A stretch of DNA of 64,000 nucleotides from assembly GCF_008329905.1 (NCBI RefSeq), contig NZ_CP032155.1, positions 5,022,001 through 5,086,000 on the forward strand. Reading direction: 5' to 3'. This stretch comes from Mycobacterium sp. ELW1 (GTDB taxonomy: Bacteria > Actinomycetota > Actinomycetes > Mycobacteriales > Mycobacteriaceae). Positions 22,327 through 31,264 of this stretch are shown here, piece after piece; positions within the stretch are counted from its first letter, which is position 1, and each line of letters begins with the position of its first letter. The translations under genes and the position numbers were made by a program. Below the pieces are notes generated by a model. That model was not told where the DNA came from and did not search any database. It was given only the letters and a program-made list of their open reading frames with translations.

Positions 22327-23700
22327 TCAGCCGACGAGGTCGACGACATCTGACGGTCCGCCGAGGTGGAACCCCTGGCCGTATTCGATGCCGAGACCGA
22401 TCAGCGTCCGGAGCTGGCTGGGTGTTTCGATGGCCTCGGCCACCGTCTTCGCCCGCAGCTCGGAGGCAAGTGATTTCAGTGCGGTCGCCATCGCACGCTT
22501 GACCGGGTCGTCGTCGATGCCGGCGATCAACTCTCCGTCGATCTTGATGATGTCGGGACGCAGCCGCAGCAGCTGGGTGAAGTTGGCGTAGCCGGCGCCG
22601 GCATCGTCGACTGCGATCGATACGCCTCGATCCCGCAACGGTTTCAGACCGAGGTCGAGATCAGTGGGAAATGGTTCGTGCTCGGTGATTTCGACGATCA
22701 ACGCTCGGTCCTGAGAAGCGAGGGCATCGTGGATCGCCGGCTCCAGCGCCGCGCTCGGACTCAGGTTGACGGCCACCGGAGTGTCGCCGGGGATCGGATG
22801 CGCCGCCTCCAAGATGGTGCACAGCGCGGCATATTCCAGATCGATGCCGCGGCCGAGTCGCCGGGCAGCGCTGAACCAGTGCATCGGCGTCACGTCCGAT
22901 GACTCCGGAAACCTCATCAGTCCCTCGTAGGCGGCTGTGCTGCCGTTTTCCAGTCGGACGATGGGCTGGAAGACCGCCCTGAGCGCGTCCGGCTGAGCCA
23001 GCAGCACATCCAGTCGTTCTTGCAGATTCTCGGTCTCCACCGCTTCGGGCACCATCACCGAGGCGACGAATCGTGCCGTGAGTGCGCGTTGTCCTCGCTC
23101 GTCGCCGTCGGTCATCACCTGCGTCAGCAGCGCCGAGAGTTGTAATTGCGCGCCGACCAAGGCGGAGACGAATTCACTGATCGCCAGCAGTGCGTCAAGA
23201 TCTGAGTCAGAGAACGCTCCGACCGCGCTGGCCGCCAGCAGCAGTGAGCCGATCGCGTCGTCGTTGTACATCAGCGGAATCACCGCCCACGACCTGGTGC
23301 CCCACTGCTTGTTCATCGCGCGAACGCGTGGAGACAGTCGTTCGTCTGCCAGCGCATCGTGGAGCAGCTTCGGACATCTTTCCCGCGCCGCAAGGCCCTG
23401 AAAGCTGCTGTCCCTGGGCACTACGAAGCCCGTCGCAGCCGCAATCACGCCGTGCGCGGACACGGTCACATACGCGTTGTCGGAACCGCGAAGCAACGTC
23501 ACTGCCGCCCCGTCCGCGGCGTGCATGAACGCACACACCTGCTCGGCGACGCGACCGACCAGCGACACCGGGTCCATCGAGGCTGTCAATGCCCGAACCA
23601 GTCGCTCCACAGCATCCCTATCTCCGCGCCACTGGAGGACCGTGGCCCCGTGAGGCGAATTGCTATCAATGCACGACAGTACTGGGTGAATCGCGGACAA
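22327..23700 (-). CDS. GAF-EAL c-di-GMP phosphodiesterase
   Basis: 457 residues: GAF domain (about 45-195) then EAL domain (about 215-455), which hydrolyses c-di-GMP. The signature is Y-E-G-L in place of E-A-L, but the catalytic set is present: V-N-L-S-P, E-I-T-E-H, D-D-A-G-A-G-Y, K-I-D, A-E-A-I-E-T and Q-G-F-H-L. The frame begins at TTG 23700; an in-frame GTG about 30 codons later (V-E-R-L-V-R-A-L) is an alternative. Activity is likely but unproved given the E-G-L variant. Confidence 0.87.
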   Translation of the reverse strand: MSAIHPVLSCIDSNSPHGATVLQWRGDRDAVERLVRALTASMDPVSLVGRVAEQVCAFMHAADGAAVTLLRGSDNAYVTVSAHGVIAAATGFVVPRDSSFQGLAARERCPKLLHDALADERLSPRVRAMNKQWGTRSWAVIPLMYNDDAIGSLLLAASAVGAFSDSDLDALLAISEFVSALVGAQLQLSALLTQVMTDGDERGQRALTARFVASVMVPEAVETENLQERLDVLLAQPDALRAVFQPIVRLENGSTAAYEGLMRFPESSDVTPMHWFSAARRLGRGIDLEYAALCTILEAAHPIPGDTPVAVNLSPSAALEPAIHDALASQDRALIVEITEHEPFPTDLDLGLKPLRDRGVSIAVDDAGAGYANFTQLLRLRPDIIKIDGELIAGIDDDPVKRAMATALKSLASELRAKTVAEAIETPSQLRTLIGLGIEYGQGFHLGGPSDVVDLVG

Positions 23701-23703
23701 CCG

Positions 23704-24300
23704 TCAAAAATGGCCGCTGAGCCGAAATGTCAGGTTGTTGCGCACCGCAGGCCATTCGATGTCCAGGATGGAGTAGACCACAGTGTCCCGGCGGGACCCG
23801 TCGGACAGAAGTTGATGGCTGCGCAGCACGCCGTCGAGCTTGGCGCCGAGGCGTTCGATCGCCGCCCTGCTGACCTGGTTGAAAAAGTGGGTACGGAATT
23901 CCACAGCGACACAGCCCAGTTCGTCGAACGCATGGGTGAGCAGCAGCAATTTCGTCTCGGTGTTGACCCCGGTTCGCCGCGCTGCCGCCGAGTGCCAGGT
24001 ATGGCCGATCTCGAGGCGGCGGTTGGCGGCATCGACGTGGAACAGACTCGACGAGCCGACCACGACGCCGTCAGTGCGCCTGCGGATTACGTAGGTCACG
24101 CCCTCGTCGGCGTCCTGCATCGTCTGCATCCGGCTGACCCACGCCGCGGCGGTCTCCGGCGTCGGCGCGCTGGTGAACCACAACTCGCCCACGTCGGCCG
24201 CCGCAGCGGTGATCTCGGGAATGTGGGAGTCTCCCAGCGGCTCCAGGGAAACCCAGTGCGCGCCGGTCAAAGTGACAGGTTCGACGAAGCGGCCGCTCAT
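23704..24300 (-). CDS. GNAT acetyltransferase, RimJ/RimL-like
   Basis: 198 residues. Acetyl-CoA-dependent N-acetyltransferase fold (LTGAHWVSLEPLGDSHIPEI, EIGHTWHSAAARRTGVNTET, LGAKLDGVLRSHQLLSDGSR). The W-x-x-x-x-x-G-T/V-G-V-N segment and the N-x-x-S-x-x-x-I-E-R-L-G-A-K-x-x-G pattern are typical of the RimJ/L group. The ATG overlaps the upstream membrane-protein stop. Substrate unknown. Confidence 0.87.
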   Translation of the reverse strand: MSGRFVEPVTLTGAHWVSLEPLGDSHIPEITAAAADVGELWFTSAPTPETAAAWVSRMQTMQDADEGVTYVIRRRTDGVVVGSSSLFHVDAANRRLEIGHTWHSAAARRTGVNTETKLLLLTHAFDELGCVAVEFRTHFFNQVSRAAIERLGAKLDGVLRSHQLLSDGSRRDTVVYSILDIEWPAVRNNLTFRLSGHF

Positions 24301-24719
24301 CGGCGGCGCACCAACGCGGTGATCAACGCCCATACCGAGCAGATCACTGCGCCGGCGGCGCACACCGCCCCGATGTAGAAGCCGTACGCCACCGACACCG
24401 AGCCGCCGACGTTGAGGTGGTAATACCAGTAGGTCAGCACGCCGAGCAGCACCGAGATCACCAGCGCCGCCAACGCGGCCAGGCGCGGGGACAGGTTGCG
24501 CGCCACCATCGCACCGGTGACGATCAGCGCCGAGGCCAACAGCACGATCAGCTGGCCGGCGCCGAAGCGGGGCGGCAGCACGAGGCTCCCGACGGTACCG
24601 CCGATGGCGCTCGCGCGGCCCCCGCCCGCGACCGAGGTGGTCAACCACGGCAGCCACGCGCTGACGGCCAGGACCGCCGCGCAGAGCGCGACGAACCAGC
24701 CCGCACGCAGGTGTGCCAT
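24297..24719 (-). CDS. Four-helix membrane protein, unknown
   Basis: 140 residues with four hydrophobic helices (about 8-26, 50-70, 77-97, 112-135) and a Trp-rich first loop (SAWLPWLTTS). It is coupled to the acetyltransferase by ATGA and lies 9 bp downstream of the ABC-F gene. Mycobacterial hypothetical membrane protein; no enzymatic motif. Confidence 0.75.
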   Translation of the reverse strand: MAHLRAGWFVALCAAVLAVSAWLPWLTTSVAGGGRASAIGGTVGSLVLPPRFGAGQLIVLLASALIVTGAMVARNLSPRLAALAALVISVLLGVLTYWYYHLNVGGSVSVAYGFYIGAVCAAGAVICSVWALITALVRRR

Positions 24720-24728
24720 GGTCAGACC

Positions 24729-26306
24729 CTAACCCGCCGCATCCAACACGCCGGGCTGCCGCATCGACAACGTCCGGTCCAGATCCAGCCGGGACAGGAA
24801 CTCGTCGTCGTGGCTGACCAGGATCACCGCGCCGCGGTAGGCGCGCAGCGCGTCGACCAACTGGTCCACGCTGGCCAGGTCGAGATTGTTGGTGGGTTCG
24901 TCGAGGACAATCAGCTGCGGCGACGGATCGGCCAGCAGCAACCGCGCGAGCGCCACCCGGAAGCGTTCTCCGCCGGACAGGCCGGCCACCGGCCGGTACA
25001 CCGAGTCACCGCGCAGCAGGAACCGGGCCAGCCGGGTGCGCACCAGGGCGGTGTCGGCATCGGGCGCCGCGGCCCGCACGGTGTCCAGGACACTGGCCTG
25101 CTCGTCCAGGCCGTCGAGGCGCTGCGGCAGGTAGCCGACCCGGTCGGTCAGCAAGCGACCCGCGGTTCCGGCGATCAGATCGTCCAGCAGCCGGGTCTTG
25201 CCGATGCCGTTGCGCCCGACGATCGCAATGCGTTCGGGACCCATCACCACCAATGGTCCTCGCGCACCGGGCAATTCGGCGATCCTGCGGCTGGCCGGCA
25301 CATCGGGATCGGGCAGGTCGACGCGAATGTGCTCGTCGCTGCGCAGCCTCGCTTCGGCTGCCTGCAGCGCGTCCGCGGCCTCGGCCGCCGAGGCGTCGAG
25401 CCCGGTGCGCAATTTGCCCGCCGCCACCTCGGCGGCCGAGGCCCAGTTGTTCATCACGATCTTCGGCGCGCGCTTGTTGGCGTAGTCCTTCTGCGCCTTG
25501 CGATTACGACGAGCCAGCTTGGTCTCGGCCGCCGCGCGCTGACGCTTCTGCACCCGCACGGTCTGTTCGGCGGCAGAGACCGCCTGCGCCGCCGCGGCCT
25601 GTTCGCTGTCCAGGTGGGCACGGAATTCGCGATAGGGACCGCCGAAGGAGGTGAGCCGGTGGTTGTGCAGCTCGGCGGTGTGGTCCATCCGGTTCAGCAG
25701 CGCGACATCGTGACTGACCACGACCAGCGTTCCCGGCCAGTCGGCGATCAGGTCTCTCAGCCTGGCCCGGGCGTCGCGGTCGAGGTTGTTCGTCGGTTCG
25801 TCGAGCAGGGTGATGGCGGCAGCCTGGAGCCGAAGGGCGGTGACCGCCAACAACATCGCCTCCCCGCCGGAGACCTGCCCGACGGTCCGGTCGAGGTCGA
25901 CGGGCTCCAAACCGATAACGCGCAGCGCCTCGGCGGCGCGGTCCGCGATGTCCCAGTCCTCGCCGATCACCTCGAAGTCACGGTCGGTCGCCGAGCCGGA
26001 TTCGATCGCGCGCAGCGCGGCCAGCCTGGCACCGACGCCGAGCACGTCGGCGATCGATACGGCGACGTCGAGCGTCAGCGTCTGCGGCAGGTAGGCGACG
26101 TCACCGCTGGTGATGATTCGGCCCGCTGTGGCAGTGAGTTCACCGGCGATCAGCCGCAGCAGGGTCGACTTGCCGCTGCCGTTGGCGCCGACCAGGCCGG
26201 TCCGGCCGGCCGGCAGAGTGGCGCTCAGGCCGTCAAGAGCGACGGTTCCGTCCGGCCAGGCGAAGTCGAGGTCGATCAGCGTGATTGCGGAGTCGGTAGT
26301 AGGCAT
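24729..26306 (-). CDS. ABC-F family ATPase (ribosome-associated)
   Basis: 525 residues with two ABC ATPase domains and no membrane segments. Walker A motifs G-A-N-G-S-G-K-S-T (about 40) and G-R-N-G-I-G-K-T; signatures V-S-G-G-E and L-S-G-G-E; Walker B L-D-E-P-T-N-N-L-D twice. The Lys/Arg-rich linker between them (KRQRAAAETKLARRNRKAQK) is the arm that enters the ribosomal E site. ABC-F proteins protect ribosomes from antibiotics or tune translation. A short ORF with a strong ribosome site overlaps its start (26233-26355), suggesting translational or attenuation control. Confidence 0.92.
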   Translation of the reverse strand: MPTTDSAITLIDLDFAWPDGTVALDGLSATLPAGRTGLVGANGSGKSTLLRLIAGELTATAGRIITSGDVAYLPQTLTLDVAVSIADVLGVGARLAALRAIESGSATDRDFEVIGEDWDIADRAAEALRVIGLEPVDLDRTVGQVSGGEAMLLAVTALRLQAAAITLLDEPTNNLDRDARARLRDLIADWPGTLVVVSHDVALLNRMDHTAELHNHRLTSFGGPYREFRAHLDSEQAAAAQAVSAAEQTVRVQKRQRAAAETKLARRNRKAQKDYANKRAPKIVMNNWASAAEVAAGKLRTGLDASAAEAADALQAAEARLRSDEHIRVDLPDPDVPASRRIAELPGARGPLVVMGPERIAIVGRNGIGKTRLLDDLIAGTAGRLLTDRVGYLPQRLDGLDEQASVLDTVRAAAPDADTALVRTRLARFLLRGDSVYRPVAGLSGGERFRVALARLLLADPSPQLIVLDEPTNNLDLASVDQLVDALRAYRGAVILVSHDDEFLSRLDLDRTLSMRQPGVLDAAG

Positions 26307-26355
26307 GGGTCTCCCAGTGGTTGACGGCGAGCAGGTGAGCTGCGCTGTGATCCAC
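26233..26355 (-). CDS. Candidate 40-residue leader ORF overlapping the ABC-F start
   Basis: GTG 26355 with AGGAGGG about nine bases upstream, better than the ABC-F ATG's own site. It encodes V-D-H-S-A-A-H-L-L-A-V-N-H-W-E-T-H-A-Y-Y then an Arg-rich tail, and ends 72 bp inside the ABC-F gene in a different frame. Antibiotic-responsive ABC-F genes are often controlled by such upstream ORFs. The distal half overlaps coding sequence and may not be selected as protein. Confidence 0.45.
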   Translation of the reverse strand: MDHSAAHLLAVNHWETHAYYRLRNHADRPRLRLAGRNRRS

Positions 26356-26452
26356 GACGGGGACCCTCCTCGATGAGCGAAAGACTTGGACGGGCGCCAC
26401 GCTAATGACCCAACGCCGACGCGGGCAACCGATTTATCCCTACGCTGAGGCC

Positions 26453-26899
26453 ATGACGGATCTCCCCGACTGGGTTCGCGAGCTCGACATGGGACCCCAT
26501 CCCGAAGGTGGCTTCTTCCGCGAGACCTGGCGCAGCGACCTGATTGTCGGCGAATCCGCCCTGCCGCCGGACTACAACGGCCCGCGCAACGCCGGCACCG
26601 CGATCTACTTCGTGCTGCTGCCCGGCCAGCAGTCCGCCTGGCACACGGTGCGCAGCGCCGAACTGTGGCTGTATCACCGCGGCAGCCCGCTGCTGCTCGA
26701 CATCGGCCCGGAAAAGGACAGCGCCACAACGGTTCTACTCGGCCCGGATATCGTCGCCGGCGAACAGCCGCAGGTGTTGGTCCCACCCGGACATTGGCAG
26801 CGTGCCCGTCCCCGCGACGACGAGCCGACGTTGGTCAGTTGCGTGGTGGTGCCGGGGTTCGACTTCGCCGACTTCGCCTTGGTCCCACCTACCGACTGA
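26453..26899 (+). CDS. Cupin family protein (DUF985/Cupin_5)
   Basis: 148 residues, single-domain cupin. Conserved segments are L-x-x-H-P-E-G-G-F-F-R-E-T, AIYFVLLPGQQSAWHTVRSA, ELWLYHRGSPLLLDI and VLVPPGHWQRARP, typical of PF06172. Biochemical role unknown; some members resemble epimerases. ATG 26453 matches the family start. It overlaps the convergent BKACE gene by 11 bp. Confidence 0.88.
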   Translation: MTDLPDWVRELDMGPHPEGGFFRETWRSDLIVGESALPPDYNGPRNAGTAIYFVLLPGQQSAWHTVRSAELWLYHRGSPLLLDIGPEKDSATTVLLGPDIVAGEQPQVLVPPGHWQRARPRDDEPTLVSCVVVPGFDFADFALVPPTD

Positions 26900-27620
26900 C
26901 GGTCCGCAGCACGTCGAACGCGGCGGCGACGAGTTCGGCGTTGCCCGGCGCCGGTGACCCGTCCGGCAGCGCCACGGTGTCCTCGAGCCCGATGCGGGTC
27001 TGCACTCCGCGCAGCCCCGCGTGGGCCAGCAGTGGCCAGCAGCTGTCGTCCAGGCCGTGCAGCAGCATCGGCGCCGGCGACTCGGCCCGGCCGATCCGCG
27101 CCAGCAGGTCGTCGGCGGTCGCGGTGTCCCCGTCGGCCGGGAGTTCGACCATCACCCGAAGGCAGTGCGGGGCCAGGGGCGAACTCGCCCACGATTCGGC
27201 CGCGTCGGCATGAAAGATGCCCGCCTCGACGCCGATGCCCCGGCTCAGCAGCAGCTCGGCCAGATCCTGCGCACCCGGCTCATGCCAGTTGACGGAGGCG
27301 AAGTCGGGCAGCACCGTCCAGGACTCGACGGCATGCAACCGCTTTTGCGGATCGGGCAGCGCCCAGAACCCCGTCGTCACACCCAGCGGCAGGCCCGGCA
27401 CCGCGTGCCGGACGGCGCTGACTGCCGCGGCCACCGTCGCCGGTTCCAAGGAGTCCACCCCGTCGGGGGTCTTGGGGTGCAGGTGAACCGCCATGGCCCC
27501 GGCAGTGTGCGCGGCGACGGCGGCGGCGGCCAGTTGTTCCGGCGACACCGGGAGTCCGACGTGCTGGTCGGGGGTGCGGGCGCCGTTGATGCAGGCTTTG
27601 ACGTAGGGGGCAGAAGGCAT
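26889..27620 (-). CDS. BKACE / 3-keto-5-aminohexanoate cleavage family protein
   Basis: 243 residues, TIM-barrel beta-keto acid cleavage enzyme that condenses a beta-keto acid with acetyl-CoA and splits it. Family motifs: N-G-A-R (near 12), A-V-H-L-H-P-K (zinc-binding His pair near 45), V-N-W-H-E-P-G (near 110), G-I-G-V-E-A-G-I-F and C-L-R-V-M-V-E. It is shorter than the usual 270-300 residues but keeps the metal ligands. Substrate not predictable. Confidence 0.85.
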   Translation of the reverse strand: MPSAPYVKACINGARTPDQHVGLPVSPEQLAAAAVAAHTAGAMAVHLHPKTPDGVDSLEPATVAAAVSAVRHAVPGLPLGVTTGFWALPDPQKRLHAVESWTVLPDFASVNWHEPGAQDLAELLLSRGIGVEAGIFHADAAESWASSPLAPHCLRVMVELPADGDTATADDLLARIGRAESPAPMLLHGLDDSCWPLLAHAGLRGVQTRIGLEDTVALPDGSPAPGNAELVAAAFDVLRTVSR

Positions 27621-27669
27621 GTGTCATTCTCACCCGCCATGACGAGACTTTCCGAAGTAGCGTTCCCTC

Positions 27670-29388
27670 ATGCGGGGCCACACCATCGTCTGCGGTGACG
27701 ACGCGCTCGGGTTGCGGATCATCGATGAACTGAACAATGCCGGGGTCAGTGTCGCGATCTCGCAGGCGCCCGAGGATCTCGAGAGCGCGGGGATCGCCAC
27801 CGCCCACGCGGTGATCTGCGCCGACGACGACGATGCGCTGAATCTGGAGATCGCGCTGCTCGCGCGGCAGGCCAACCCGAGGGTGCGCATCGTGGCCCGG
27901 CTGTCCAATGCGGTGCTGCGGGAAGCCATGGCCGAGGGCAACGGGCCCGGCGCCATCCTGGACGTCGCGGATCTGGCGGCACCGTCCGTGGTCGAAGCGC
28001 TGTTGAAGCGGACCACCCACACCATCGCGGTGGCCGGGGTGGATTTCGTCGTCACCGGCGCCACCGCGCGCCGGGACGGCAGCCTGCGGGAGATCTTCGG
28101 CGACCTCGCCCCGGTCGCGGTGATCCGCGGCGACGGTTCGGACAATCCCGGTGAGGTCATCGCGTGCCCGGGCCGCGACGTGCAGGTGCGCGCGGGTGAC
28201 TGGACGGCGATGATCGGCACCGCCGACGAGCTCGCCGAGCGGGGTATCGACGTCGCCAAGCCGATACCGGCATCGCCGCGGGTGCGGCCGCTGTTCGTGC
28301 GGATCTCGGACGCGGTCCGTGCGTTTGCCGACGACCTGAACCCAATGTTCTACCGCGCGCTGGCAGTGTCGGCCACGTTGCTGATCGGTTCGACGATCAT
28401 GCTGCGATTCGCCTACAAGCAGCCGGGAATGGATTGGATCGACGCGCTCTACTTCTCCGCGGAGACCATCGCAACCGTCGGGTACGGCGACTTCAACTTC
28501 CTGGATCAGCCGGACTGGCTGCGGTTGTGGGGCGTCGTGATGATGTTCGCCGGAGTCGCCACCACGGCCATCGTGGTGGCATTCGTGGCTGATGTGCTTC
28601 TCTCGCATCGCATTTCGCAGGCCGCGAACAAGCAGAAGGTGCGGCATCTCCAGCGTCACGTCGTGGTGGTGGGTCTCGGGTCGTTCGGGATCGGGGTGGC
28701 GGCGGTGCTGAAGGCGGCCGGACACGACGTGGCCGTGATCGAACGCGACGAGGACAATCGCTACCTGTCGGCGGCGGCCGAACTGGGTGTTCCGGTGATA
28801 TTCGGTGACGCTACCCTGCGCCAAACGCTGGAAGCTGCCCGTATCGGCGACGCCCGCGCGGTCGCGGTGCTCACCCAGGACGACGTGGTCAACATCGAGA
28901 CCGGCATCGTGGTGCGCGAGATGCTGGGTCCGCGAGCACTTCCCGAGATCCAGCGCCCCGACGTTCCGATCGTGCTGCGGATCTACGACAGGGCGCTCGG
29001 ATCGGCGGTCGGCACGCGGTTCAAGTTCGAGTTCGTCCGCTCGACCGTCGACCTGGCCACCCCCTGGTTCATCGGCGAGGCGATGGGTCTCGATGTGCTG
29101 GGGACCTTCTCGGTCGGGCAGCGGTCGTTCATGGTGGGCGCGGTGCAAGTGCAGCCCGGCAGCGAGCTGGACGGGATCCGGATGTTCGAGCTGTCGACCC
29201 ACACCCGGGTCATCGCCATCGGCCGGGCCGGGGACCCGCTGCGGTTGCATCCCCGCCGCGACACCCAGCTGATCGCCGGCGATACCGCCTACCTCGTCGG
29301 CCCGTACCGCGAATTGATCGCCACCCTTCGCAAGGGGCAGCAGGCGCCGCACCCGGGAACGATCAGCGGGCCGATTCCGACAGGTTGA
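27670..29388 (+). CDS. Potassium-channel-like protein with three TrkA/RCK segments
   Basis: 572 residues. An N-terminal Rossmann-like RCK domain (1-140; H-T-I-V-C-G-D-D-A-L-G) and TrkA-C-like part precede an ion-channel unit (about 235-310) with selectivity filter T-V-G-Y-G-D between two helices. It is followed by a second RCK domain (about 325-460; V-V-V-G-L-G-S-F-G-I-G) and a C-terminal TrkA-C domain (about 490-560). It should be a ligand-gated K+ channel of the plasma membrane. An RCK domain at both ends with the pore in the middle is less common than pore-first layouts. Confidence 0.88.
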   Translation: MRGHTIVCGDDALGLRIIDELNNAGVSVAISQAPEDLESAGIATAHAVICADDDDALNLEIALLARQANPRVRIVARLSNAVLREAMAEGNGPGAILDVADLAAPSVVEALLKRTTHTIAVAGVDFVVTGATARRDGSLREIFGDLAPVAVIRGDGSDNPGEVIACPGRDVQVRAGDWTAMIGTADELAERGIDVAKPIPASPRVRPLFVRISDAVRAFADDLNPMFYRALAVSATLLIGSTIMLRFAYKQPGMDWIDALYFSAETIATVGYGDFNFLDQPDWLRLWGVVMMFAGVATTAIVVAFVADVLLSHRISQAANKQKVRHLQRHVVVVGLGSFGIGVAAVLKAAGHDVAVIERDEDNRYLSAAAELGVPVIFGDATLRQTLEAARIGDARAVAVLTQDDVVNIETGIVVREMLGPRALPEIQRPDVPIVLRIYDRALGSAVGTRFKFEFVRSTVDLATPWFIGEAMGLDVLGTFSVGQRSFMVGAVQVQPGSELDGIRMFELSTHTRVIAIGRAGDPLRLHPRRDTQLIAGDTAYLVGPYRELIATLRKGQQAPHPGTISGPIPTG

Positions 29389-29405
29389 TCACCTACCCTC
29401 TGCTC

Positions 29406-30290
29406 ATGACGCAGTCGGGTGAACCGGTGACGAGGCGCGACGACATCCGCCGACGCCTCGAGGAGCGCTACCGGCGCCTCGCGGAGTCGCGCCGCCTGAG
29501 CCCGGTCACGGCGTTGGTCGCGCGGTTCAACGACATCGACGGCGGCACTCAGGGAGCCGTGGTGTCCACCCAGCTGTTCACCACGGTCATCCCGTTGATG
29601 GTCATCGGCTTCAGCTACATGCAGGGCTTCGCCGACAACGCCAGCCCCGGAACGATCTTCACCCGCCAGTTCGCCCTCGAACATCCGCTGTCCGACCGGT
29701 TGCGGGAAGCGTTCGGCAATTCCGCGGGCCTGCGGGCGGATTGGACGCTGATCGGGGTCGCGAGCTTCCTCGTCTGGGGTATCCCGATGGCGGCCTCGGT
29801 CGCGACGATCTTCGCCAAGGCCTGGCGCCGCGAGCAGTACGGCCTGGTGACCCGACTGCTGCGCGGCACAGCGTGGTTCGTGTTGTACCTCGTCACCATC
29901 GCGGTGCGGGAGCGAATCATGTTCGGCCATCACCACCACGGTCTCCCCCGCGCGATGTTGTTCGTCGTGGGTCTGCTGCCGGTGTGGCTGTTCTGGTCGC
30001 TCACCCCCGCCCTGCTGGTCCGCGACGGTGGCCGAGGCTTGAGCCCGCTGGCGCTGGCCGGTCTGGCGGGCGTGGTGATCGACGGCATCGTCATCCAGCT
30101 GGGCTCCCGCCTGGTGTTCCCCTCGCTACTGCACGACTGGGACGGGTTCGGCCCGATCGGGGTGGCGATGGCGCTGCTGATCTGGTGCGGCGCGGTGGGC
30201 ACCGGCTGGGTGCTGATTGCCTGCGTGGGCGCGGTGCTGTGGGAACGCAACGCACCGTCGGAGATGGTGGTCGACTCCCAGGTCGCCTAG
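29406..30290 (+). CDS. YihY/BrkB-family membrane protein
   Basis: 294 residues with about six transmembrane helices (e.g. STQLFTTVIPLMVIGFSYMQ, MLFVVGLLPVWLFWSLTPAL, MALLIWCGAVGTGWVLIACV). It resembles the YhjD/YihY/BrkB envelope integrity family. It follows the K+ channel by 17 bp and is probably co-transcribed. ATG 29406 is preferred; TTG 29385 in the upstream stop is possible. Confidence 0.78.
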   Translation: MTQSGEPVTRRDDIRRRLEERYRRLAESRRLSPVTALVARFNDIDGGTQGAVVSTQLFTTVIPLMVIGFSYMQGFADNASPGTIFTRQFALEHPLSDRLREAFGNSAGLRADWTLIGVASFLVWGIPMAASVATIFAKAWRREQYGLVTRLLRGTAWFVLYLVTIAVRERIMFGHHHHGLPRAMLFVVGLLPVWLFWSLTPALLVRDGGRGLSPLALAGLAGVVIDGIVIQLGSRLVFPSLLHDWDGFGPIGVAMALLIWCGAVGTGWVLIACVGAVLWERNAPSEMVVDSQVA

Positions 30291-31174
30291 GTCAATCGCA
30301 GCACGCGCAGGGCGTTCTCCTTGAGGATCGTGCGCGCCACCGCGGGATCGATGCCGAGCGCCTCGAAATCCTGGCGCCAGCGGTCCAGCGCGATGTAGGG
30401 ATGGTCGGTGCCGAACAGGGCCTTGCCGCCGAGCTGCCGCTTCAGAGCCGAAACGAGTTGCGGCGGAAAGTACTTGGGCGACCACCCGGACAAGTCAATG
30501 TACACGTTCGCTTTGTGCGACGCGATCGCGATCTGCGAGTCGACCCAGGGCACCGCCGGGTGGGCCATCACGACGGTGAGATCGGGGAAGTCGGCGGCGA
30601 CGTCGTCGAGCAGCATCGGGTCGGAGTAGCGCAGCTTGATCCCGTGCCCGCCGGGCAACGCCGACCCAAGACCGGTCTGACCGGTGTGGAACAGCGCGGG
30701 CACTCCCGCCGCGGCGATCGCCTCGTAGATCGGATAGAACCGGCGATCGTTGGGTTCGAAGCCCTGCAGGCTGGGGTGGAACTTGAAACCCTTGACCCCG
30801 TAGTCGCCGGTCAGCTCCTGCACCCGCCGCACCGAGTCGGAATCCCACGGGTCGACGGACCCGAACGGGATCAAGACGTCGTTGTTGCGCACCGTCCCTT
30901 CGATCAGCTCCTCGACCGAGTTGGGCTGTCGCCCCGACACCGTGTGGGCGTCGATGGTGAACACCACCGCGGCGGTGTTGTGCCGGCGGTAGTAGGCGGC
31001 GAGGTCGTCGACGCGGGTGAAGTAGTCGGCACCGAGCTTGAAGTAGCGGCCGGTGGCTTCGGCCAGCTCGTCGTCGTAGGCGCAGTGGCCGCTCGCGTCG
31101 ACCTCGACATGGGTGTGGAAGTCGATGGCGTCGACCGCCGTGAAGTCGATCGCGGGTTCGTACCTGACGGTCAC
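30287..31174 (-). CDS. Amidohydrolase (TIM-barrel, Amidohydro_2)
   Basis: 295 residues, metal-dependent hydrolase/decarboxylase fold. Metal-ligand motifs: D-F-H-T-H-V (residues 18-23), K-G-F-K-F-H-P-S (near 130), L-F-H-T-G-Q-T-G, V-M-A-H-P-A-V-P-W and L-F-G-T-D-H-P-Y (final Asp). These match the ACMSD/gamma-resorcylate decarboxylase branch; the substrate is unknown. It is transcribed divergently from the DosR-like gene, with a DosR-box-like site between them. Confidence 0.87.
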   Translation of the reverse strand: MTVRYEPAIDFTAVDAIDFHTHVEVDASGHCAYDDELAEATGRYFKLGADYFTRVDDLAAYYRRHNTAAVVFTIDAHTVSGRQPNSVEELIEGTVRNNDVLIPFGSVDPWDSDSVRRVQELTGDYGVKGFKFHPSLQGFEPNDRRFYPIYEAIAAAGVPALFHTGQTGLGSALPGGHGIKLRYSDPMLLDDVAADFPDLTVVMAHPAVPWVDSQIAIASHKANVYIDLSGWSPKYFPPQLVSALKRQLGGKALFGTDHPYIALDRWRQDFEALGIDPAVARTILKENALRVLRLT

Positions 31175-31212
31175 CGACGCAGTCTAGGAGAGCTCGGCGT
31201 TCCTCCGCGGAT

Positions 31213-31232
31213 TTCATGACCAAAGTCCCTAC
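31213..31232. promoter_or_regulatory. DosR-box-like site
   Basis: TTCATGACCAAAGTCCCTAC matches 15 of 20 positions of the published DosR consensus TTSGGGACTWWAGTCCCSAA as I recall it, with the right half nearly perfect. It lies 33-52 bp upstream of the DosR-like gene and 39 bp from the divergent amidohydrolase start, a good place to control both. Confidence 0.5.
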
Positions 31233-31264
31233 CGACTGGTAACCCTCACGAGATTCACTGCTGT

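Noticed and set aside
24417..26324. A 635-codon plus-strand frame
   Set aside because: Antisense to the ABC-F gene; no domain features.
27280..29352. A 690-codon minus-strand frame
   Set aside because: Antisense to the potassium-channel/TrkA gene, with no recognisable domain and biased His/Asp/Arg composition.
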